Below, piece by piece: positions 10,526-22,799 of a DNA stretch of 64,000 nucleotides. The notes beneath the pieces are model-generated. The model worked only from the letters and a program-made list of their open reading frames with translations. It was not told where the DNA came from and did not search any database. This DNA is from Zhengitettix transpicula (lineage: Eukaryota > Arthropoda > Insecta > Orthoptera > Tetrigidae), in the NCBI GenBank assembly GCA_037074705.1, contig CM073591.1, positions 129,153,032 to 129,217,031 on the forward strand. The letters run 5' to 3'. Every line of letters begins with the position of its first letter. Within the stretch, counting starts at the first letter, position 1. A program made the translations under genes and the position numbers.

Positions 10526-10529
10526 AGGT

Positions 10530-11573
10530 CAATGGACCTTGATAAGTTACCATTTAGTACTTTAACCCATTTTAATTAACTCAAATGTATAATCTACGGA
10601 TTAAATTGTTAAGAATACATAATGAAAATAAAAAAACTTACCTTGAATATTACAGAGGTTAAACTTGCCACTGTAAAGTTATTAATCACCGATTTCGAAC
10701 CTTATTTACCTATTGGAACAACGACTACAGGCAAGTTTGTCTTTTTTCCGAATACTGTCGTAAAATATTCACCGAATTTGTTAGCTTTACTAACGTCCTC
10801 CACAATTAAATGGATTTTTTCATCCCTTAATGGAGGTGACCAATCCCGATATTCTATATATATATATCGGAAATTAAATCCCTGTTGAGGTTCAAAAATT
10901 GTATTCCTTCAGAGATTATAGTAAATCCAAATGTGACAGTTTGGTCTGTGGTTTAGTTAATACACATTTGGTATCTAAGTATAAATAAACGGAGAAAAAA
11001 TATTTAATTTGTGGGATGTTGCAGTTTATCATATTACAAGCTTTATTTAACTACCTGCAAAATTACGAACTTAATAAGATCGCTATTGGAAATAAAAACA
11101 GGTGAAAACTATTTCCAATACTTAAATGTTCAGAAGAATCTGTGTTACTTCCCCGTGGAATTAGTTTTGACTTCACAGTTCATATCTTTAGAACATCCAG
11201 TATATTTATTACGAAAACAGTTTGAAATGAACGATTTAATTATATTTCCTAAATAATTGATTAATATGGAATAAAGTATATTTTATAACTGGGTAGGGGT
11301 AAGAATTTTTAAATAAATTACATAATGTTTTTAGTTATTTCCACATTATGTTTTCTGTATTATTCATGGATTAGACTAAAGCTTAGCTTCTGAGGCGGAA
11401 GTTCTCTTCATTTTTAATTTTCCTGTCTGCTGGAAAGATAGCAATGTCCGGACGCCTCTGCATCTATGTTTCACTGATAAGCTATTGTTGAAGGGAGTGG
11501 GATGGGGTTGCTTCACATGATATAGACGCCGAAACGTCGTGCTTCGTAAACGCCACCACCCATTAAGGAACCT
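10530..11573. other. Intergenic stretch, nothing recognised
   Basis: Open frames at 10622-10888 and 11011-11256 have AT-driven composition, no recognised domain and no matching splice sites. I do not support a gene here. Confidence 0.35.
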
Positions 11574-11577
11574 GTAA

Positions 11578-12625
11578 ACGAGCAACGTTTTACGGCAATA
11601 TGTGGCCGGCAATACTGCCCTAAATCCAGCAACATTTTCGGCAATATATACATATGACCCGGCAATATTTCAGTATTTTCGGGCATTGTAAGTACTGGCC
11701 TGTGGCATCGGCCCTGTGTCGAAAATACGGAAACATATTCAGGCCACAATAGTTTCCAGACCTCACCTGGAAGTCTGTGTAGTCAAGCAGCTGAGTTATC
11801 AATTAATTCTTTATCTCTGAGTAAAATAATTCAGTACTCACTTATAAATTGGTCAAACGAGATGAAGTTCGCTCAAACCCATCATTATGGGTCGTTAAGT
11901 CGATGGACTATAGATGGAGATCGCCAAGTGAAGAAAGATGGTTGGGAAACAATAGCCAACAAATTTGTCATTAGTTATGACGTACGCAAAAAATAAAAAT
12001 AAGAAGAAAAGTTAAATTCAAATTTTTTAAATTAATATTCAACAAATAAAGAGGTCTAGTCAATACAAACTTTAATAAATTCATTTAATCCTTCTGCTAA
12101 ACCTTCGCATACTTCTCGAACGATGTGCGAAATAGAACAGAATTATAGGAGTGTCTTGTCGGCAAGAATCGAAGGGTGATGTCCAATCTTGTAGTGACTG
12201 GTATTGCTTTCCTCATCACCATGTCCTTTTTCTCAATCATGGGCCCAATTTTTAAGCATATTCAAAGTCTCCCTTCGACATTCTTGTGAAGTTTTTAAAT
12301 AAGAAATTGTCAAGAATTCGTTCTTTGATTAAATTGTGAAGTGTTTCTTGTTTGTTTAAATAAGTTCGAATCCAGGTTCTTCTCTTCTTTAATTACTCAA
12401 AATTTTTTTTATCACAATCAGTGCTAATAAGCACTTTATTTTCGGCCATTATTATTGTACTACGCGTACGCGGGAAATTCTCAGGCTACAATGTGGCCGA
12501 AATATTGCCGGGATATACAAATGTGTGTCTGGCAACATATTGCCCAGCCATACTTGCCGGCAAACACATTGCCGGGCCATAGTTTCCTAAAATATTGCCG
12601 GCAATGTTTAATTTTTGTTGCTCGT
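11578..12625. mobile_element. Foldback-type non-autonomous DNA transposon with CCGGCAATAT arms
   Basis: The element starts ACGAGCAAC and ends GTTGCTCGT, perfect 9-bp outer inverted repeats, and is flanked by GTAA on both sides (11574-11577 and 12626-12629). Each terminal arm of about 140 bp carries several copies of CGGCAATAT or its complement: left near 11594, 11606, 11641 and 11661; right near 12502, 12537, 12556, 12568 and 12594. The arms therefore fold onto each other beyond the tips. The centre (about 11750-12470) shows no transposase. The 4-bp target duplication and iterated subterminal motif fit a MITE/foldback element moved by an unidentified transposase. Confidence 0.7.
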
Positions 12626-12629
12626 GTAA

Positions 12630-13266
12630 TATAATAGTCTACACGTGCCCTCTTATCATAACGTCTCTTCAGCATAGCGGACCTAAGAGGGCGCAGCTAC
12701 AAGAACGCTGATGCAGTTAAAGACCTCACTTTAGACATAGTGAGTAACGATACGCACCACAACATAAATCTTCACCCCTTCCGCCTAGGCAGCTGTGAAA
12801 ACGCTGCGTCTAATGAAGTCAGCATTTTAAGTGCCTTATGCAGCCATGCACACGGCAGCAGAAATCTTCCACCATTTAAGAGTTCTCATTGGAGACTTAA
12901 AATCATCAGGGAGGGGGAAAGGAGTCTTAGAATTGTTCAGAGCTTCTTGGGAACGACAGTCGTGATCCAACCTCCAGACGGGTCGGTGGCTCCTGGTGCT
13001 ATCCGCCAGTTTGTCTTACTTTATTTTATTTCTAACTATTAAATCTCTTTATTCTTCATCAACTCTTATTTGACTGAAGTGCAGCGAAACACCAACCACT
13101 ACGCCTAGGTTCAATTAGTTGAACCCGAACCCTCACGTTACCGACTTTCCTATTTCCTGTTCTTAATTCTTCCTTTATCCTCTAGATCGGTAGCCAGGTG
13201 AGCTGACGGAGGTATAGCTCGGTTGGTGAACGATCTATCTGGACTTCCCATTTCCAACTGCTGGAT
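12630..13266. other. Intergenic stretch with an unrecognised open frame
   Basis: A 100-codon plus-strand frame (12740-13042) has no domain I know and no splice context. Composition is more balanced than the neighbours. I leave it unassigned. Confidence 0.3.
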
Positions 13267-13371
13267 TGTTACATGATGGCAGTGCTGGAATGTTACATGG
13301 TGGCAGTTTGAGATGTTACATGGTCACAGCGGTGGAATGTTACATACTGGCAGTTTGGGATGTTACACTCG
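13267..13371 (+). repeat. Minisatellite, 23/24-bp unit, 4.5 copies
   Basis: Units starting TGTTACAT occur at 13267, 13291, 13314, 13338 and 13361 (last unit TGTTACAC). Spacing alternates 24, 23, 24, 23. Each is followed by a GGCAGT or CACAGCGG segment. TTACATGGTGGCAG resembles the LTR-end/primer-site junction of some Gypsy elements, so the array may be an amplified retroelement junction; that part is inference. Confidence 0.7.
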
Positions 13372-13374
13372 TTT

Positions 13375-15114
13375 TCACCTTTAAAACATAGTAAAATGTT
13401 ATATTACGTCGTAATGTGACTGAGGCTGATAGTGAGTTCTTGACAGGTATTTGTGATTGCATTGCAATGGTTTTACATGGAAGCAGTTTCCGAGAGGATG
13501 AAAACGCAGGATCTAGAAGAAATTACTTTACAAATAGAATTGAAAACGCATGTTAATATTTTTTATGAATTTTTCTGCATTACAAGCGTTAGTGGTCAGT
13601 AAAATTAACAAAGAAGTTCTCGATTCACCAGAAGTGGGTTCGCTACAGTGGGTACTTCAATTGCTTTCAGCGGGTCGTCAGAATAAATAACTTCAGAAAT
13701 CTAGATATGACATCAATACATTTTTACAACTTATTTTAGGGCAACTGGTATTTAATTATTCTATATTATTAACGAGGAAAACGACTAGAAAATTATCATA
13801 ATATAGCCGCAAACTTTTATTACCCAATTCTATTTGGGAGAACTTTGTGTTGATGTAGAATGCAATGATGGGCGCCTATGTATGTCCAGTACGACCACGA
13901 AGCAGAAACTGGCCATCGTAGACGTTCATCGGCGAACGAATTATTTCATTTTCATCTTAACAATGGCAACAGCTAAAATTTTCAAATGTCCCCAACTCGG
14001 GATGTCAATTGAATTGTAGCTACAAACATTCCAAATTAGGAACACTTGGCCAGGCACACACGCGAGACATTAACAAGACCGCAAACTATGGTGTAAATAT
14101 CCCTTCAAAACTTCGCATACGGTCAGACACGGCCTTCAAATTTAATTAATCAGAATATCGCTCCCAAATAAATAAAAGATTCTGTTCCTTAAAACGGCAA
14201 GTGGACCCGACGCTTCATTTCCACGACGACAGCACCAGCATGAAAGGACTCTCACGCAATAGCAGTATTGAACGTGCGTGATAGTGTTATCTCTAATAGA
14301 GACAATAGTATTGAAATAACTACAGTAACTGCTGCTATCACCAGTGAAAGGCTCTAAATTAACATTTAAAAGAAACACAAAATCAAGAAATTTGGTAAGT
14401 CAGTGGAAAAACGGGAAATATGGAACGAAAATTAAACAAATTGATGATTAGAGTCGTATTACAATTATTTACTGCCATTGTAAGGAAATGTATTGGCTTT
14501 GTCAACTGAGTTCAAAAGAGGAATATATAGACTTATTACACGTGGACACCGATGTGACATATGTAGAATAGGACGGGAATTTCTTCGAAGAACAAACAAA
14601 TATTGGTTACATGTACGTTGAAATATTTCCTCCAAATCCGCCAGGCCAAAAACGTATTCGTGTTAAAATAATAAATGAATTAATTGTTCCCTGAAGATTA
14701 ATCAGGGAATTGGCACTGAAGACCAAAGAAGTTTTTATTTTAGTGTAAGAGTAGGTAAACATTTTCTCAGGTGTTCATTTATTATGTCTTTAATATAAGA
14801 AATTATGAGAGAGTGAATTATGGTAGAAAGAAGGAAAACTGCCCTTCGAACAGTAAAAAAACCCCTGATGATCTGCAGGTAAAAGGGTTAGGAACTTAAG
14901 TTGGACACACGAGCCTGAACACCTTCATCATAATAAACTTACTAAATTCAGTTTATCGCAGGCCCCTATGTCCGACTCTCTATAACAGGGGTCGCTAAAT
15001 GATAGCTCGCGAGGATATTTCCAATGGTGTAGCTAGTTGGGGGGGGGGGGGAAGGGGGTGCATTTGTCCCTAGGCGGAGTGAAATATCTAGAGGCGCGTC
15101 AAATGATGTAAAGG
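13375..15114. other. Intergenic stretch, nothing recognised
   Basis: Mixed AT-rich sequence with no conserved protein segment. A run of 12 G at 15041-15052 is simple sequence. Short frames at 13834-14019 and 14142-14378 have no support. Confidence 0.35.
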
Positions 15115-15530
15115 CAGGTCCAGACGCTACGTTTTGCACAACCTTTTGTCTGCACAGTTCAACACGTTGCAGATAAAACGTTGCGTGTAGATTGGAAAAG
15201 TGCGCAGTTTTGAATCTGGCGCGAAGACGGTATGCAGCGATAACTGAGCTAGAGAGCATAGATATCCTTTATACGAAAGTTCCCCATGCATTTGGCGTGT
15301 CAAATCCAAGGAGTATAGTGTCAGGGATAAAAAGGGGGAGGCTTATGAGAGTTTAGTGGAAAAATTCAAAGAAATTGATGCAACTGCAAACAGAGAAACA
15401 GAAAATTAATTATTTGAGAAGTGTTTACCGTAAAGAATTGGCAAAACTTAATAAAACGATTCGATCTGGGACAGGAGAAGACGAAACCTATAAGCCATCT
15501 CTGTGGTATTTTGATTTGTGATATTTTGAT
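15115..15530 (+). pseudogene. PIF/Harbinger remnant: terminal region and MADF-domain protein
   Basis: 15330-15525 encodes, across one frameshift, AYESLVEKFKEIDATANRET, then INYLRSVYRKELAKLNKTIR and SGTGEDETYKPSLWYFDL. This is the second half of a MADF (Myb/SANT-like) DNA-binding domain: 'LRxxYRKELxK', a Ser-Gly-Ala/Thr-Gly-Glu-Asp linker, and the 'P-x-LWYFDLL' end. MADF/Myb-like proteins are the usual partner ORF of PIF/Harbinger transposase, whose remnant lies on the opposite strand at 15448-15726. The sequence from 15115 (CAGGTCCAGACGCTACGTT) may be the transposon end. A stop and a frameshift break the frame. Confidence 0.6.
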
Positions 15531-15726
15531 TAGTGAATTCTAGGTCTTTGTAACTTCTGCCAGTTGCTAAAAATCTGAAAGTTGCTGTTATCCTTTCATG
15601 TGGTGATATTTCTGTTCTCATACAAGTATTTTCTTTGATGATATGCGGAGTCACTGATTCCAATAAATAAGTATACGTGTCTATGTCCATTCTCAAGTAA
15701 TTGGTTGAAATTAGACAACTTTTCAA
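15448..15726 (-). pseudogene. PIF/Harbinger (HARBI1-like) transposase, N-terminal fragment
   Basis: The minus-strand frame reads TNYLRMDIDTYTYLLESVTP, then IIKENTCMRTEISPHERITA followed by TFRFLATGRSYKDLEFT. This is the region just before the DDE domain of HARBI1-like nucleases: 'FLRM-x-x-x-x-F-x-x-LL', 'T-x-MR-x-x-I-x-P-x-ERL-x-x-TLRFLATG-x-S-x-x-x-L'. The catalytic DDE part is missing. It runs tail to tail with the MADF fragment, matching the two-ORF layout of Harbinger elements with the middle deleted. Confidence 0.65.
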
Positions 15727-17110
15727 AATATAATAATACTAATTTAATAAAATTAATTTTATCTTTGTGGATATTTTACAAATTAATATTTTTGTGCCAC
15801 GTATTAATTTTCAGGGCCGCCTATCGGGCCTCCAATAAAGATAGTTACATAAAATGACAATTAACTTAACTTATATTATTATTATTTTAAATGAAATGAT
15901 AGAAATCTGAAATCTGACGACAATTATTTTTCCACTACAAGGTTTACAATTGAGAAAAATTATTTTTATCTAATTTACCCTTGTCTGGTCAATTGGGCTC
16001 GATCTCACGTAACTTGATTTTTTAACAAATCACAAAGAGGCCATTTTGCACTGAATTTATGGTATTTTAGTTTGCAAACACTAATCACTTTCTGATCCTA
16101 ACTGTTGATAGGTTTGTTTAAACAATCACTGTTGATAGCTTCGTTCTCTGTTCTCTAAAAATTTGGATAATTACTGGAACATGGCAACAGACAAAATACA
16201 ATTCCAAACTGGCGACTTGCGATTCCAGAACTGGGGACTTTTAATGCAACATTTCTCAGCTTCTAAAAACACACACTTGCTCTGTCTTGCTCCGAGTAAC
16301 TCTGCATACGAACTCGTCTCAAAACATACATTCCTCCATCCTGCTCCGAGCAACTCTGAATTTCTAAAGTTCCGTACGTGTCAATGCTGCCTGAGGCAAC
16401 AATGCAACTCCTAGGAATCAAGCAAAAACAGGCTCCGTATTCTTGGCAACAATCCCTAAGTTATAATGCAATGGCCTCATATTTACGCCGCTGATAATGA
16501 AAATAGTAACATTTTATTTATTAAATAATTACATATTCGTAATTAACACATGATATATATTGTAGTATTCAAAATAAATAAACAATTTAAATTAAAACAA
16601 GCCCACGTTGAGGTTACAATTTTGTAGTAATTAACTATAAATCATTGAAAATCAATCACATTTAAGTCGCCACTTTGAAGCGTCAATTTGTCAATTTGAA
16701 GTATTAAAAGATAAATGCTAAGCAAATTAAAATTAAGTGATCGGAAGTTTTAATTAAATATCAAAAGTTAGAGCATACAATCAATTTATTAAATCAAATT
16801 ATTGAAATTATATTACATATTAAAACTTGACAATATACCACGGCTAGATCAATAAAGAAAATTTATGTTAAACAATTAAATTTACAAAGTTATTAAAGCA
16901 TTAATTTAAACAATCAGTACAATATATAATATGAAATCTGAAATTTGAACTCGGAAATTTGACGATAAGATATCATTTACTGGCGGGTTTACCTTAAAGT
17001 TTTGTTGTGCCATGGAATAGGCTCGTACACACACACACAATTATTTTTAACACTTTAAATACAGGCCATTATACACAGAATTTAATAGGCAACACTTCTG
17101 CTTGCTGAGT
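15727..17110 (-). repeat. Two degenerate LTR-like segments
   Basis: 15800-16100 and 16900-17090 share ordered pieces (GAAATCTGAAATCTGACGA versus GAAATCTGAAATTTGA...TTTGACGAT, then a GGTTTAC box, then AGGCCATTNNNCACNGAATTTA). The first also aligns with 59630-59780 (CAGG...CTCGGCCT.AATAAA, then GAAATCTGACGA). I read these as old LTRs of the same minus-oriented family as 454-4936 and 59460-60548. No protein-coding interior is recognisable and edges are uncertain. Confidence 0.35.
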
Positions 17111-17384
17111 TGTTCTTACAACACTTATTTCACTGTTCTCTCTATAAAAAAACTTATGACCATTCTCAAAGTTTGGTTATTTACTGGATACAATATGTAA
17201 CTATTCATATAGTAACAGAGATGCTTCACATTAAATCAAACATTACAGCTATTAATGTACAAACAGACACTATGAAACTCAATAATTGCTATGATCCCTT
17301 ATTATTACTCTAAACCTTCCCTTTGTCGTTGCTCCCTTATTGTTACGCCAACCCTTCGGCTCTCCCGTTGTCGTTGCGTTTTCG

Positions 17385-17530
17385 TCGCTTTTGAGTGTTG
17401 TCAACTGACCAGTGCAGTTGTGTTTCTCTAGGCTATTCTTAGCACCTGACGAAAGGCACAAGGATCCCAAAAACGTTGTGTGGTATTGATATTACCCTTT
17501 TTTGTCTGTATTGGCTACCTCTCTTATTCA
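17385..17530 (+). repeat. Dispersed repeat, probable Penelope-type terminus
   Basis: It shares an ordered series with 35430-35560 and with the inverted copy at 46740-46840: GTCAACTGAC, GTGCAGTTGTGT, CTCTAGGCT.TTCTT, GCACCTGACGA, ACAAGGATCCC and AACGTTGTGTGGTATT. The CTGANGA, GGGACAAGGATCCC and GAAAC order is like a hammerhead ribozyme core, which many Penelope-like elements carry in their terminal repeats. No ORF. Confidence 0.5.
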
Positions 17531-20095
17531 TTAAGTCTTGTATTGTTCCGTTTTTAAGTCTTTGATTTAATTAAATGTTCAACGCAAAATACATTACTTA
17601 TCTTATTGAGCAAGATACTCCTCTCAGGGCCACGTGGGTTCGTGCTAACGGGCTGATGTCTTCCAATGCCGGATCTAGTGGTATTGTTCTATTACTTTTG
17701 AAGAAAATACAATAATTTATTTGAGTAATCGACTTATTATCCTCAACTATCTTACACTACATCTCCTACAAAACCACTATTCTTTGTCTCTAATTCACAG
17801 AGAAAAAAACACAATAAAACAACCTTTTCTTCTCTCACTACTTCCAAAGATCATCTCATCCTCTATTCACCGATATCCAAAGATATTCATTACAGTTATA
17901 CAATGATATACGTTCCAGTCTTGTATTTACTTTTAAGTATCTTAGTTTCTATGAACTCTCCTCTAATTACTCTCATATCTCAACTAGCAACAAGTATTGC
18001 TGTGGTACGAACGACGTTAGCTATCAAGGAAGAATTTGTTGACGGAGTCAGCTTCAGAATTTGCTCCCAGGAATGAGGGCGAAGACAATTGTTGAGTCTA
18101 GTTCCCGCCAGATTCGACGAAGACAACAATCGTTTGATGGGCATGGACGGCGGGAAATATAAATATTATAGAATCTATGTAATACTGATAGCACTAGACG
18201 TGGTTTACACTTAAATTACGCGGGTAAACGTGTATTTGTTAAGAACAATTGAAAACAAATTTCCTGCTTTAATTCTGCATCCTTTCAACATTATTGCAGC
18301 CTCCCGTACATAAAGATGCGGTTCGTTTAACCGCTGTGTACAATAAAGGGTTAAAGTCAGTTAAATTAACTGTCACCATTATATTCAAAGACTACGAAAT
18401 TAATTGGAAAGTCATGTTAAAAATCGTAACTAAAATAAGGTTCACGTGAGTTTTCGCTAATGATGACGCTTACGCTTAGGTCTGACGGTGTGTATACCCT
18501 CAGTATCCTGTCTCATATTTTGCGGGTCAAAGTGTAACTGCAGAGTTGTGTAACATGTGTGTGGGGGGAATAACGAGAAGTGGCAACGCCGCTACTCGCA
18601 ATTGGAAAATTGCCCCCCTTTAATAGCTTTTGTTCCAACTGTACTGTTTTGCTGCCTGTTGGGGTTGTTGAATGTTGAATTATATTCATGGTCTTCGTAT
18701 AGATTTTTCGGCTATTCTGATTAGACATCTGGTCTGATGTAGGAAACGGGACGTCTTATTAAGATGTAAACTTCCCTCTTCACCCGTAACATTGACAATA
18801 CCGGCTCCCTTTATTTTTTTAATGTCACATGAAGAATCCATTACGTTTGATAGTTAATAAATGAAGATAAATTGAGGAACCATTATCTTTAAAATGCAAA
18901 TAGATATAATTTAGGAGGGACAATATCTCAAAGCAATATTTCTATACCTTATATAGATGTTTGACTACGGTGATAACTCCGTGTTATCAACTACGCCGGA
19001 AACGTTTTATAACATACACAATATATTGGGCAGCATGATTATATTCTCAAACGCCGCAACAAAGTGTTTTTTTTTGTATTTCAAAATTATTTGATTGGAG
19101 GTCTTCAAAAAATTCTACAATTTGTTCTTCATAGATATTAATTAATACCAATAAGCCTTAACTGGTTCCAAAATAATTATAATATGATACTTATAAATGG
19201 TAGTTAAAGTGTCTTATTCTTTATTTTGAAGTCTGAATATGTTAATTCGTATTTTCAGGGCACTGAAATAGATATTTAGCTGTGCCATGTTCATTAAATG
19301 CATGACGACGCCACAACATAAACTAAATCATTTTGTACCGATTATTCCTTCGTTAAGTATAACTGAAACTTACTGACACATTAGTTATAATGGTTTCCTA
19401 ACTCAATTTCTATTGTGAAACTTAATTCGGTGATTTATTTTCTCAAGGATGAAGAAAAATTTAATATATTTTGTACTCATGATCTTCTAAAAAATTTATG
19501 CGTAAACTTTATTTAGATACGGCCTACATACTTTATCAAAATTAAATGTGAAATAATGTATCTTTCTTACGGGGTAATGCCACAGGATTAAGAGCGAAAT
19601 ACATCTGTGCTCTCTAGCCACGGGTATATACAATGAACCACGAGAAAGCCGGAATTGCTGCATCAACAAAAAAGCAGAGCATTGGGTTTCTTGTTCTCAC
19701 TACGCATATAAAACAGATGCGTCGCGTATGTGTGTTTATTTCTCGTAGCGCAAACTATTACATTAACGTTTATTTCATTTGAGCAGTGTTGCATCGGACT
19801 CTAGATTCTGTGAATATTTGAATAATCAATAGCCAGTATGACTACTTTAAGTAGTCAATTTCTGGCGAGAGTAATTAATGAAAGCTAAACAATATGAGCT
19901 CAATCGAAAGTGACTAAAATACACTTGTCCCACTTCTCGGTTTTACTTCCTATTTTGTAATATTGCACCAAAATTTTAAAAATTCATAAAATAATTATAA
20001 TATATATAATAAATATGCTAATTACCACCAAACATACCATTTATGTGCATACAGTAATAGGTACCAGAACAAGAGGACACAATTGAAACTTAAAT
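17531..20095. other. Intergenic stretch, nothing recognised
   Basis: AT-rich, with only short chance frames. I see no RNA gene, repeat pair or conserved protein segment. Confidence 0.35.
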
Positions 20096-20099
20096 GGAG

Positions 20100-20765
20100 T
20101 CAAATTTTCTTCCATTATTAGCAAATTTATTGAAGAATTTAAGCCAATGTTCCAGCAACTAATGCAACAAAACAGCATGATATTGAACATGCTCTAAACA
20201 CTGCTCAATAAAATTTCTAAAACTAGCCCAAGAATCTCCCGCAAATTAAACAAGAGTTTGAGATATTCCTTCATAACAACTCAGTAGATATAATATAATA
20301 GTAGAAATATATTGAAGCAACTGACTTAACAAATTTATCCTACTTTAATATATCTAATTCCTCAGATAATTATTTAGATAATAGGCCTACTTCCCATACA
20401 GGAACTATCTTAATAATAAATAAATCTTTCAGCCTCTTTGAGTTACCTAAATATGTGACAGTTCATGAGTTGCAATGATCCATTATGAACTATCATCAGA
20501 AAAGAGCATTTTCAAGACTTCTTCCAGACACTAAAGAAAAAATTCATTGTAGGAGACTATTGGTCTACCAATCCCAACAAAACTCCTGACTTAGGAGCTT
20601 TTCATAACAAATGACATCTCATAATTGATATTGCCCCTAGCTATGACCTTTCATCAGACCACTCCCCAATATCAGCTCTTGCACCATATACAAAAAGCAG
20701 ACTGTCAGACTTCATAATAGAAAAACTATATGGGAAGAATGTTGAAATAATTCCAAGAATGCATT
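20100..20765 (+). pseudogene. Jockey-type LINE fragment (ORF1 end and endonuclease)
   Basis: 20105-20220 encodes IISKFIEEFKPMFQQLMQQN, matching the coiled end of Jockey ORF1. 20530-20700 encodes YWSTNPNKTPDLGAF, then IAPSYDLSSDHSPISA. The latter is the end of the apurinic endonuclease domain: 'T-x-x-x-x-P-D-x-L-D-F', with the catalytic 'SSDHSP' histidine block. The sequence between has internal deletions and several stops. No reverse transcriptase follows. Confidence 0.65.
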
Positions 20766-20784
20766 AATTATTAGCCTAAAAAGC

Positions 20785-21110
20785 AGAAGAGTTGTCCGCT
20801 ATTCCCATTGAAATAGTTGGTCATCTGCCTCCTAAACTGGTCGAGGCATGGAGAGGGGGGGAATGCTGCATCCGCACAGCAAACCCCTCTCCCTCTGTTG
20901 GAAGGGCATGGGACAAGCACCTACTGCCCGACCTACCTGATACAGGTTTTCTAGGGTTTGTCCTGCATCACTTTTATGCAAATGCCAGGTAGGATCCTTA
21001 AACTACAGCCCGGGGCCCCTAGTTAACCCTTGGCTACCTTCCTCTACCCTTCCGCATCCCCCCTTTCAAATCCCTTCCTATGCTATTAAAGTGAAGTTGT
21101 TACTATCTTA
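20785..21110 (+). repeat. Second copy of the 9144-9678 retroposon, truncated at both ends
   Basis: In plus orientation it matches the complement of 9190-9490: CTGCCTCCTAAACTGGTCGA, GGATCCTTAAACTA, AGTTAACCCTTGGCTA and CCTTCCTATGCTATTAAAG occur in the same order. Both the head and the 3' poly(A) end are missing. It abuts the Jockey endonuclease fragment. Confidence 0.7.
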
Positions 21111-21539
21111 TAAAATTGCATTGCGATATTTGGTTAGGATCGCTAATACGATAAATTAAATCTATAAAGGGGGGGAAGCTAATCATTGCAAAGTCAGGCT
21201 TGATATTCATGATTTGTGAAGAATGTAAATTTGAAAACAGTGCTACAGAATTGATTAGTGATAAATCAATATATAATACATTTTTAGATTTACATATAAT
21301 ATTATATATTGTAATATATTAATATTATGCATTTATAGACCGACAGAAAATAAAAATATACAAATTCTGTGTTATATGTAGACTAATTAGATAAGGAAAT
21401 AGTCTTAGTAGAGCAGACAAAATAATGTGACAAAATAATTTTTCTGTAATCCTTGTTGCTTTCATTAGATTCTTCAAAATCATAAAAAGAACTAGAGCAC
21501 ACCACACAAACCAGGTTTGAAAACCCTGTTTGAAAAATT

Positions 21540-22560
21540 ATGAGTGATTACAAATGTAACAAAGTGCCGGACTAACTAGGTCTGAAATTTATTTTATAAT
21601 AATGCTAGTAATGCCATCACACAAGGTGAATGTTTTTTTCTCAAAAAATGTATACCTTTTTAATGACAGTTGGTGATGCCATAGTAAAGTTAACACTGTT
21701 TTCACACAACAGTAAGTTTTCTCTTAGTGTTTGTTTGGCAATTGCTACTGATTTATTTTCATTTACTCCAACTTTCTCAGCAATTATTAGAAAATAATTA
21801 TTTAACTTATTAGTACAATCATCTGTTTCAAACTTACTGAACTGTAGCTATGTTGAATTTGTTTTTCTTTATGTTCTTATAGTACACTGTCCAATTGTTT
21901 TCCAAAAATGTAACTTTTATTACTTTGCTAAATATTTTACAGTATCTTTTATAATACATTTATATAGTTATTAGGACTATTTCTTACAATCAAATACAAT
22001 TTTCCTCAGTATTTACACAATACTTTAATCATAATAGTTAACCACTCAGTTATTTTATTATCGACATTAAACTTTGATATATGATGTTTCAGAAAATAAG
22101 CTTCTCAGAAATGATTTAATTACATTTACATTGTTGCATACATAGCAAATATATGCACAATGTGCTAAAACAATTTCATAAACTTTAATGCATTTTCCTT
22201 GCATAAGTTACTGTTTGTTGGGGTTGGGAATTATTGAAAATATGTCATCAATAATTAGCTATTGAGCATCTTGATCTGACAGACCATTTACAATTGGCTT
22301 AATATTGTAGCTTTCAGAATGTGTATCAATAAACATATGCCAGTGCATTTTGAGTTTTGTACTATGGTAGGAAAATTGACTACTGCTTGTAAATTGAAAG
22401 TTGCAGTTAATGTTTCTAACTGTTGTTTTTTGGTAACTTCTAACAGGAAATCTATATAAAAATAACTTAACATGATTATTTTGGATTTCATTTTGTAAAG
22501 TTGAAGTAGCAATGACTAGTTGAAATAGCTTTGACAATGTTACAGACTAAATAATACAAT
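21540..22560 (-). pseudogene. LINE 5' part, inverted: endonuclease end and linker
   Basis: Reading minus from 22540: a degenerate segment, then NIKPIVNGLSDQDAQ, the 'INGLSDHDAQ' catalytic-end motif of CR1/L2-type endonucleases. Further down are a W-L-T/I start of the linker ('EWLT...KLYLIVRNSPNNYINVL'), and near 21590-21630 a CDGITSIIIK-like piece, equivalent to the 'GyDGIS-x-x-x-LK' that precedes the reverse transcriptase. Many stops. The reverse transcriptase that should follow lies at 22800-23395 on the opposite strand. Confidence 0.6.
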
Positions 22561-22799
22561 GAGAAATTGAAATACTTTAGTTGTAACATATTACCTCTTT
22601 GTAGATGTTGGTAAAAAAAAAGTGTGATTAAGAACAGAAACTAGAGAGCAATTTTGGGTTGCAAATAGATGATAACAAAGATGAGCTTATATTGATTATA
22701 TAAAAAATGCCTTGGTTGATATTTATACAATTAATTAAAAATAATCAACACAAAGCCAGAGTTCATACCTTATTTTATTAGAAAACACATTGTACTTTA

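Noticed and set aside
22259..22537. 92-codon minus frame as an independent gene
   Set aside because: It contains the LINE endonuclease end (NGLSDQDAQ) and belongs to the inverted LINE.
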